Source of the DNA: Oscillibacter sp.
Lineage (GTDB): Bacteria; Bacillota; Clostridia; Oscillospirales; Oscillospiraceae
Assembly (NCBI GenBank): GCA_022795445.1
Contig: JAAWGR010000004.1
Location: 1-64,000 of the forward strand
DNA length: 64,000 bases
Reading direction: 5' to 3'
Under the pieces are notes generated by a model, which saw only the letters and a program-made list of their open reading frames with translations, had not been told where the DNA came from and did no database searches. Position numbers and translations under genes: made by a program. Below are positions 57,544-64,000 of the stretch, piece by piece. Positions within the stretch are counted from its first letter, which is position 1, and every line of letters starts with the position of its first letter.

Positions 57544-58929
57544 TTACTGTTCATCTTTTTTCGGCCAATACCGCTCAATCAGCTCCGGTTTGATACGTTT
57601 CAGCTCCGCCTTCGGCAGAATGCTCAACAGTTCCCAGCCCAGGTTGAGGGTCTCCTCAATCGACCGGTTCTCCTCATAGCCCTGATTGACATAACGGCGC
57701 TCGAACTCATCCGCGAACTTCGCATACAGTAAATCTGTCGGTGTCAAGGCCGCCTCGCCCAGGATGCTCATCAGCTCCTTGTTGTCCTTACCAGTGGAGT
57801 ACGCGGCAAAGAGCTGGTTCATGGTGTCGGCATGGTCCTCGCGGGTCTTGCCCTTGCCAACGCCCTTGTCCTTCAGACGGCTCAGGCTTGGCAGAACATC
57901 TACCGGCGGATGAATGCCCTGGCGGTACAGCGCACGGCTCAGGATGATCTGGCCCTCCGTGATATAACCCGTCAGGTCAGGGATGGGGTGAGTCTTATCG
58001 TCTTCCGGCATGGTCAGAATGGGGATCATAGTGATCGAACCTTTCTTGCCCAGCTGTCGTCCGGCACGCTCGTACATCTGCGCAAGGTCCGTATACAGGT
58101 AGCCAGGGAAGCCGCGGCGGCCCGGAACTTCCTTCTTTGCAGCGGAAACTTCACGAAGGGCCTCCGCATAGTTGGTGATATCGGTCATGATAACCAGGAC
58201 GTGCATATCCTTCTCAAACGCCAGGTACTCTGCGGCAGTCAGCGCCATGCGGGGCGTAGAGATACGTTCAACCGCCGGGTCATTGGCAAGGTTGGAGAAC
58301 AGGACGGTACGGTCAATAGCGCCCGTGCGGCGGAACTCCTGCACGAAGAACTCGGATTCCTCGAAGGTAATACCAATCGCCGCAAAGACGACGGCGAAGT
58401 TGCCCGCGTCATCGCCCAGCACCTTTGCCTGACGGGCGATCTGCGCCGCCAGGTTGGCGTGGGGCAGGCCGGAGCCGGAGAAGATCGGCAGCTTCTGGCC
58501 ACGGACCAGGGTGTTCAGGCCATCAATGGTCGAAACGCCGGTCTGGATGAATTCGTTGGGGTAGTCCCGGGCAGCAGGGTTCATCGGCAAGCCGTTGATA
58601 TCCCGATACTCTTCCGCCAGAATGTCGGGGCCGCCATCGATGGGCTGACCCATACCGTTGAACACGCGGCCCAGCATGTCGCCGGACACGCCCAATTGCA
58701 GCGGGTGGCCCAGGAACCGGACTTTCGCATCCGCCAGATTAATGCCGGCTGCGGCTTCAAATAGCTGGACGACAGCTGTATCGCCATTGACTTCCAGCAC
58801 CTTGCCCCGGCGGACGGAGCCGTTGCCCAGCTCTACTTCTACCAGTTCATCGTAGGTGACGTTTTCCACCATGCGGACCATCATCAGCGGGCTGACGATT
58901 TCCTCTACGGTTCTATATTCACGAATCAT
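57544..58929 (-). CDS. ntpB: V-type ATP synthase subunit B
   Basis: This 461-residue non-catalytic subunit of the A3B3 ring starts [40 protein letters not shown] replaces a true P-loop and [20 protein letters not shown] is strongly conserved. ATG overlaps the A-subunit stop by 1 nt. In anaerobic Firmicutes this machine pumps H+ or Na+, or makes ATP, depending on conditions. Confidence 0.96.
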   Translation of the reverse strand: MIREYRTVEEIVSPLMMVRMVENVTYDELVEVELGNGSVRRGKVLEVNGDTAVVQLFEAAAGINLADAKVRFLGHPLQLGVSGDMLGRVFNGMGQPIDGGPDILAEEYRDINGLPMNPAARDYPNEFIQTGVSTIDGLNTLVRGQKLPIFSGSGLPHANLAAQIARQAKVLGDDAGNFAVVFAAIGITFEESEFFVQEFRRTGAIDRTVLFSNLANDPAVERISTPRMALTAAEYLAFEKDMHVLVIMTDITNYAEALREVSAAKKEVPGRRGFPGYLYTDLAQMYERAGRQLGKKGSITMIPILTMPEDDKTHPIPDLTGYITEGQIILSRALYRQGIHPPVDVLPSLSRLKDKGVGKGKTREDHADTMNQLFAAYSTGKDNKELMSILGEAALTPTDLLYAKFADEFERRYVNQGYEENRSIEETLNLGWELLSILPKAELKRIKPELIERYWPKKDEQ

Positions 58930-60698
58930 CAGTTCTCACCTCCCTGGGCTGCAACGTCCGCAATCTCCTGCTCCATCTCACCCTCGATCTGCTCGTAGAC
59001 CTTGACGTACTCCTCTGCGGGTACGCTCTTGGCACGGCCGATCTTTTCACGGGCAGGAATGTCAAACAGCTTCATCACGTCCGCGCCCTTGGTAATGGCG
59101 CCGCGGCACAAATCCTCGTAGTGCAGAATCATCGCCAGCAGCTTGCCCTGCCGGTCATAGCTGGAATAGCCGTCGATGTCGGTAAAGGCGTTCTGCTGCA
59201 GGAAGTCCTCACGGACCATACGGGCCACTTCCAACGTCAGCTGGTCAGCGGGGGACAGAGCGTCCTTACCAACCAACTGCACAATTTCGTTCAGGCTTGC
59301 CTCGCTTTGCAGGATACTCATTGCGCGGCTCCGGTCCTGCATGAACTTCTCGCCGAAGTTCTCGTCGAACCAGGGCTTGAGGGTGTCCAAGTACAGGGAG
59401 TAGGAGTTCAGCCAGTTGATAGCTGGGAAATGGCGCTTATAGGCAAGGGAGGCGTCCAACGCCCAGAACACCTTGACAATACGCATGGTTGCCTGGGAGA
59501 CCGGCTCGGACAGGTCGCCGCCCGGAGGCGACACTGCGCCCACAGCGGTCAGGCTGCCCCGGCGCTCGTCGCTGCCCAGGCATTCTACAGAACCGGCGCG
59601 CTCATAGAACTGCGCCAAGCGGGATGCCAGATAAGCAGGATAACCTTCTTCGCCGGGCATCTCTTCCAAACGGCCGGACATCTCACGCAGAGCTTCTGCC
59701 CAGCGGGAAGTGGAGTCAGCGATAACAGCCACATCATAGCCCATATCGCGGAAATACTCTGCAATCGTAATGCCGGTGTAGACAGACGCCTCACGAGCCG
59801 CAACGGGCATATCAGAGGTGTTTGCGATCAGTACGGTCCGCTTCATCAGGGACTCGCCGGTACGGGGATCCTTCAGTTCAGGGAATTCACGCAGAACGTC
59901 GGTCATCTCATTGCCGCGCTCACCGCAGCCGATATAGACCACGATATCCACATCCGACCACTTTGCCAGCTGGTGCTGCACCACCGTTTTACCGGAACCG
60001 AACGGGCCAGGGACGGCGGCTGTGCCGCCTTTGGCGATGGGGAACATCGTGTCAATGATCCGCTGGCCGGAGCAAAGCGGCTTGACAGGAGGATACTTCT
60101 TTTGATAGGGACGGCCTACACGGACAGGCCATTTCTGAGTCATCGTCAGAGGAACGTCCTTGCCATCCTCCGTTGTCAGGGTGGCGATGGTTTCTGTCAC
60201 GTTATAGGAACCGCTTTTGATGTTTTTGATGGTGCCCTTCATGTTGGGAGGCACCATGATTTTATGCAGCACGACGGGGGTTTCGGGTACGGTACCGATC
60301 ACGTCGCCGCCCACGACCTTGTCGCCTGCTTTTGCAGTGGCTGTGAACTCCCACTTTTTCTCATGGTCCACGGCGGAGACTTCTACGCCGCGGGTGATGT
60401 TCGCGCCGACTTTTTCCACGATCTTTTCCAGCGGGCGCTGGATGCCGTCGTAGATGCCTTCGATCATGCCCGGCCCGAGCTCCACGCTCATCGGTGCGCC
60501 GGTGGTTTCGACCACTGCACCGGGACCTAGGCCTGAGGTTTCTTCGTAAACCTGGATGGAGGCCGCATCGCCCTTCATGGTCAGGATTTCACCGATCAAA
60601 CGCTGAGGGCCGACGCGCACCACGTCGGACATATTGGCGTCCGACAGGCCCGTAGCGACCACCAGCGGCCCGGAAACTTTAACTACTTTGCCGCTCAA
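58929..60698 (-). CDS. ntpA: V-type ATP synthase catalytic subunit A
   Basis: The start is set at TTG 60698 ([20 protein letters not shown]) with AAGG 8 nt ahead. This gives 589 residues, the normal size; the 28 extra residues of the track ORF come from the hairpin repeat. The Walker A loop is [20 protein letters not shown] and the Walker B region [20 protein letters not shown]; the arginine-finger partner is subunit B. The bulge domain ([20 protein letters not shown]) distinguishes A from F-type beta. Confidence 0.96.
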   Translation of the reverse strand: MSGKVVKVSGPLVVATGLSDANMSDVVRVGPQRLIGEILTMKGDAASIQVYEETSGLGPGAVVETTGAPMSVELGPGMIEGIYDGIQRPLEKIVEKVGANITRGVEVSAVDHEKKWEFTATAKAGDKVVGGDVIGTVPETPVVLHKIMVPPNMKGTIKNIKSGSYNVTETIATLTTEDGKDVPLTMTQKWPVRVGRPYQKKYPPVKPLCSGQRIIDTMFPIAKGGTAAVPGPFGSGKTVVQHQLAKWSDVDIVVYIGCGERGNEMTDVLREFPELKDPRTGESLMKRTVLIANTSDMPVAAREASVYTGITIAEYFRDMGYDVAVIADSTSRWAEALREMSGRLEEMPGEEGYPAYLASRLAQFYERAGSVECLGSDERRGSLTAVGAVSPPGGDLSEPVSQATMRIVKVFWALDASLAYKRHFPAINWLNSYSLYLDTLKPWFDENFGEKFMQDRSRAMSILQSEASLNEIVQLVGKDALSPADQLTLEVARMVREDFLQQNAFTDIDGYSSYDRQGKLLAMILHYEDLCRGAITKGADVMKLFDIPAREKIGRAKSVPAEEYVKVYEQIEGEMEQEIADVAAQGGEN

Positions 60699-60735
60699 TA
60701 CATAACCCTTCTTTCCGGTATATTCGCTATGCCCT

Positions 60736-60832
60736 GGTTTGGGGCTTTGCCCCAAACCCCAGCAGGGGCCCTGCCCCTGCACCCCGCCAGGGGCGCGACG
60801 CCCCTGGACCCCTCATTTGCGGCTTGCGCCGC
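60736..60832. repeat. Cluster of four GC-rich hairpins inside the V-ATPase operon
   Basis: Four perfect stems follow each other: GGTTTGGGGC/GCCCCAAACC, GCAGGGGC/GCCCCTGC, CCAGGGGCG/CGCCCCTGG and GCGGC/GCCGC. They fill most of the 161-bp gap between subunits F and A, whereas all other gaps in the operon are under 27 bp. This has the look of a dispersed palindromic repeat element. It may attenuate transcription or protect mRNA ends. Confidence 0.8.
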
Positions 60833-60859
60833 TGCGGGGGATTCTGGGTTTGGCTTCTT

Positions 60860-61177
60860 TTACAGAATGTCTGCGCCTACTGCGCGTTCTATGGCCCGTT
60901 GGATATTGTTTTTTCCAATGCCTAGGGAACCTTGACGGCCCGGGATCAGGATGATGGCCGGCCGCAGCTCGTCCTTGTAGCGGGACAGTACGTCGTCCAT
61001 ACCTTGGGCTAACTGCTCGGTTAGGTAGATTACTGCACAGTCGCCCTTTGCCAGTTCCCGAATCGTCTCCTTTGCCTCCGTTATGTCGGAAACCGGATAC
61101 GTATCCAGCCCCAGCGCACGAAAGCCCATGACTGATTCCCAGTCGCCTACTGCGGCGATTTGATAGGTTGTTGCCAT
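60860..61177 (-). CDS. ntpF: V-type ATP synthase subunit F
   Basis: This 105-residue stalk subunit has a Rossmann-like fold. YQIAAVGDWESVMGFRALGL and VIYLTEQLAQGMDDVLSRYK, then RPAIILIPGRQGSLGIGKNN and a C-terminal helix, match the family in sequence and length. It binds subunit D at the base of the shaft and tunes ATPase activity. It lies 12 nt after subunit C; the repeat cluster separates it from A. Confidence 0.93.
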   Translation of the reverse strand: MATTYQIAAVGDWESVMGFRALGLDTYPVSDITEAKETIRELAKGDCAVIYLTEQLAQGMDDVLSRYKDELRPAIILIPGRQGSLGIGKNNIQRAIERAVGADIL

Positions 61178-61189
61178 ATGCTCACCGCC

Positions 61190-62203
61190 TTACACATATC
61201 CGGCCCGCAGCCGGGAACGAATCACCTCGGCGGGCAGCCCCGCGCTCCGGCCCATGAGAAGAATCCGGATATTGGTATATTCCGTTTCCCGTGCGGCCAG
61301 ATAGCCCAGCAGCGGCGCTTCCCCGAAAGGCACGAACTGTGCCCCTCCCAGGTAGTCGCTTACTGCATCGTCGCAGAGCTTCTCAAATTCGGTCATTGAC
61401 CCACCCCGCAGCGCTTCCGCGCCAGCTTCCGCCGCCGCCTGTAAGCCTGTGGGGCCATACAGCTCCGCAAGGCCGCTGCCGCCAGACATTCCGGCCGCCA
61501 GCACCGCATCCGCGTCAATTTCACCGCCAGACAGCAACACGGTCCGCAAGAAATCTGTGCTCTTGCCCATCCGCAGCGTCCGCACTAAGGCACGGAGGTT
61601 CGTTGCGTCGATCTGGATGCGCACATAGCCTGCCAGGAAAGCACTGCCTGTGGTTTCCGCCACACCTGCCATCTCCTGATAGCACCAGCGGTCCAGCACG
61701 ATATCGCTCAGCTGTGGGTCGCGGGTGGTATCCAGAGTTTCCTTGGCTTCTGCCGCTGCCGCTGCCAGACCAGCAGGCAAGTTTTCGGTCCGTCCCGTCT
61801 GCACAGCCTCTTTCAGTTCCGTTGCTGGAACCCGGCCCATGTCCATCAGCATCCGGTCAGCGCTGGTGTTCATGGCTTCGGCCTTCAGGATGGCCTTTAC
61901 ATTATGATAATCATACTTCAGTTTGAAAATGTCGATATACCTGGGGTCCGGCGCGCCTCCGGCAAGATCCGAAAGGGTTGCCTCCCGCGCCGCAGACAAC
62001 GCCTCGTCCATAGCCTCCGGGTCTTTTGGGTTCAGCTCTGGATAGCCGCATTCTTGAAGAATCTTTACAGCCTCTTCATCGCTGCGGGCTTCCAGGATCT
62101 GTTCCATTCGTTCCCGGCTCAGCAATCCGGTCTCCATTGCCTTGATGCGGGCGGAGATGGCCAGGTAATCAGTGTCCTTGATCTTCTTAGACAAACGTGA
62201 CAC
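61190..62203 (-). CDS. ntpC: V-type ATP synthase subunit C (AC39-like)
   Basis: This 337-residue, all-helical, funnel-shaped subunit couples the central stalk to the proteolipid ring. Typical features are the start DYLAISARIKAMETGLLSRE, MEQILEARSDEEAVKILQEC, and FKLKYDYHNVKAILKAEAM. GYVRIQIDATNLRALVRTLR and the conserved end YLAARETEYTNIRILLMGRS follow. It sits between E and F as in the Enterococcus ntp operon. Confidence 0.94.
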   Translation of the reverse strand: MSRLSKKIKDTDYLAISARIKAMETGLLSRERMEQILEARSDEEAVKILQECGYPELNPKDPEAMDEALSAAREATLSDLAGGAPDPRYIDIFKLKYDYHNVKAILKAEAMNTSADRMLMDMGRVPATELKEAVQTGRTENLPAGLAAAAAEAKETLDTTRDPQLSDIVLDRWCYQEMAGVAETTGSAFLAGYVRIQIDATNLRALVRTLRMGKSTDFLRTVLLSGGEIDADAVLAAGMSGGSGLAELYGPTGLQAAAEAGAEALRGGSMTEFEKLCDDAVSDYLGGAQFVPFGEAPLLGYLAARETEYTNIRILLMGRSAGLPAEVIRSRLRAGYV

Positions 62204-62215
62204 GCTCCCTCCTCG

Positions 62216-62806
62216 TCATCCCTCCGGGAACAGTTTTTTGGCCACCGCTCCCGCAGTCTCCGCTTTTTGCAGGCGGACCAGGGTATCGAAAGCACAGTTA
62301 ACTTCCACATTGCCGTCCCGCAGGATGAAACCGCCTTTAATTGGCCGCGTTTCCTTGGAGAGGGTCAGTTTCTTTCCGCCGTCCTTGTTGGCTTTTTCTA
62401 CAGCGGCCTTGCCAACCTTCTTCTGGTCCTTGGGGGAGAAGATAACCTCCTCTTTCCCGCTGGAGCAAGCCTCTGCCAACAGTCCGGCCAGTACATCCAT
62501 GTACTTCTCTGCAGGCATGGCGCACAGCTTCTCCAGCGCCAAGGCATAAGCCTTTTCCACCATCTCCTGCTTCGCTGCGAGAGTGGCTTTCCGTGCTTCC
62601 ATCTGGGCGGTGCCCGCCAGACGCTCCTCCCGCTCCGCAGCGGCCTTTTGGTTCTTTGCTGCCAGGTCGGCAGCTTCCGTGTCGGACTGGGATTTGTATT
62701 TTGCGGCAATCTTCGCGGCCTCAGCATTGGCGTCCGCTAATACACGGTCGATCTCCGCCTGGGCGTCCGCGCTGATGCGCTGGGTGATTTTATCAATTCC
62801 GTTCAT
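62216..62806 (-). CDS. ntpE: V-type ATP synthase subunit E
   Basis: The start is ATG 62806 (MNGIDKITQRISADAQAEID) with AAAGGGG ahead; the track start lies in the K-gene stop region. The 196-residue peripheral-stalk subunit has a long N-terminal coiled helix rich in Ala/Glu/Lys and a C-terminal globular domain (LSKETRPIKGGFILRDGNVE). In Enterococcus it pairs with subunit G; no separate G gene lies between K and A here, so G must be elsewhere or upstream. Confidence 0.92.
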   Translation of the reverse strand: MNGIDKITQRISADAQAEIDRVLADANAEAAKIAAKYKSQSDTEAADLAAKNQKAAAEREERLAGTAQMEARKATLAAKQEMVEKAYALALEKLCAMPAEKYMDVLAGLLAEACSSGKEEVIFSPKDQKKVGKAAVEKANKDGGKKLTLSKETRPIKGGFILRDGNVEVNCAFDTLVRLQKAETAGAVAKKLFPEG

Positions 62807-62832
62807 GGTTGAATCCCCTTTCTTCGGGGCGA

Positions 62833-63366
<534 letters not shown>

Positions 63367-63377
63367 CTAAAAGTTAT

Positions 63378-64000
63378 TTACCGTTGGATGTCAACAAATT
63401 TTGTATCGATTGCCAGGGGACGGAAGGGCTTGCCGCCGTCCTCATAGAACTTGCCAAAGTATTCCAGGCATTGCAGACGCAGGTCGTGGACATAGCAGCC
63501 CAGGAGGTTCAGCGCAAAGTTCAGCGCATTGCCTGCCAGGGAGATGATCAGGAAGATCGGGAAAATGCCCGGAATCGCGCCCAAGGTGTTGAACACCTGA
63601 GCAATGACGCTGCCCGCCAGCATCAAAGCCATCAGACGGGCGTAAGACAGGATGTCGCCGAAGTAGCCAGTCACGTGGTTATACAGCGAGCCGAAAATGC
63701 CCATGATCTTGCCAAGGCCCTGCCCGGTGATCAGCGGCCCTGCCACGATCAGAACGATGCCCGCATACAGCACAAGATTCGTAATGCCTGCGGCCATCAG
63801 GCCGATGCCCACGAACACGACCCACCATGTCACTTCCTCAAAGACGGCATCCAGCACCTTCCCAGCTTTGACCTTCCGAACAAAGCTGATGGCCATGCCA
63901 GTAATGATCTGTACCAGGCCCAAGGCCATAGAGCCAACGAGGATCATGAGGGTATCATTCAGCGGCGTGAACAAAGACGGGAGCTCGAATGTGCTCTGTC
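63378..64000 (-). CDS. ntpI: V-type ATP synthase subunit I, C-terminal part (cut by window end)
   Basis: The frame stays open to the window edge (the track ORF start at 63974 is an internal TTG). About 205 residues are visible: the C-terminal membrane half of the a/I subunit, with roughly six helices. The family segment SLYNHVTGYFGDILSYARLM contains the Arg that faces the proteolipid carboxylate. FALNLLGCYVHDLRLQCLEY and FGKFYEDGGKPFRPL are the usual end. It forms the ion half-channels and starts the visible operon. Confidence 0.94.
   Translation of the reverse strand, partial: QSTFELPSLFTPLNDTLMILVGSMALGLVQIITGMAISFVRKVKAGKVLDAVFEEVTWWVVFVGIGLMAAGITNLVLYAGIVLIVAGPLITGQGLGKIMGIFGSLYNHVTGYFGDILSYARLMALMLAGSVIAQVFNTLGAIPGIFPIFLIISLAGNALNFALNLLGCYVHDLRLQCLEYFGKFYEDGGKPFRPLAIDTKFVDIQR

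Noticed and set aside
60739-60954. Plus-strand ORFs rich in Pro/Gly/Arg
   Set aside because: They are produced by the GC hairpin repeats and the antisense of subunit F.

Overview
The window looks like a chromosome segment from a spore-forming, anaerobic Firmicute of the Oscillospiraceae type (Flavonifractor / Pseudoflavonifractor / Oscillibacter neighbourhood; genus is inference). The signs are a spoIIAA-spoIIAB-sigF operon, a T-box leader on the phenylalanyl-tRNA synthetase genes, IreB, a V-type ATPase operon in the order I-K-E-C-F-A-B-D, good Shine-Dalgarno sequences, many TTG/GTG starts, and moderately GC-rich DNA. I saw no rRNA, tRNA or CRISPR array.

Region 1 (1 to about 4.45 kb) is a graveyard of mobile DNA. 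The left edge holds the end of a tyrosine recombinase, a ribbon-helix-helix protein and a broken RepA-like AAA ATPase. The ATPase runs head-on into minus-strand remnants of a contractile phage tail: tape measure, XkdQ-like hub, LysM protein and gp25-like baseplate protein. Frameshifts, in-frame stops and fused deletion junctions affect most of these genes.

Region 2 (4.5-9.5 kb) is an apparently intact Eco57I-like restriction-modification operon: small HTH regulator, bifunctional type IIG enzyme and separate adenine methyltransferase, translationally coupled and closed by a strong terminator.

Region 3 (9.5-30.9 kb) is core genome. It holds a class A PBP, a DUF1292 protein, a structured RNA that resembles 6S RNA, a membrane-anchored parvulin foldase, and a minus-strand envelope glycopolymer cluster (GT-C, GT2, GtrA, TrpS, TagO, WecB). 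FtsK/SpoIIIE, UppP, a DtxR-family regulator and thiamine pyrophosphokinase follow.

Region 4 (31-35 kb) carries a DNA-repair-like operon: a small unannotated membrane ORF, then a radical SAM protein of the UDG-linked family and its DUF4130-type partner. Its promoter lies inside a large inverted repeat. It converges on, and overlaps, the spoIIA operon.

Region 5 (35-49.8 kb) holds an aldo/keto reductase and an operon of alkyladenine glycosylase, HAD phosphatase, HpcH/HpaI aldolase and pentapeptide protein. It continues with an EamA transporter, TagA-like transferase plus thymidylate kinase, and a 76-residue protein made almost entirely of Cys, Gly and Asn. MltG, peptidase U32, an FAD dehydrogenase, an ECF sigma / anti-sigma pair divergent from an XRE membrane regulator, and an NlpC/P60 hydrolase complete it.

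Region 6 (49.9-64 kb) holds ireB and the T-box-controlled operon NUDIX-pheS-Imm51-pheT, in which PheT carries an extra block of about 100 residues. An FkbM methyltransferase and the V-ATPase operon follow; the latter is interrupted between F and A by a cluster of four GC-rich hairpins and is cut by the window end within subunit I.
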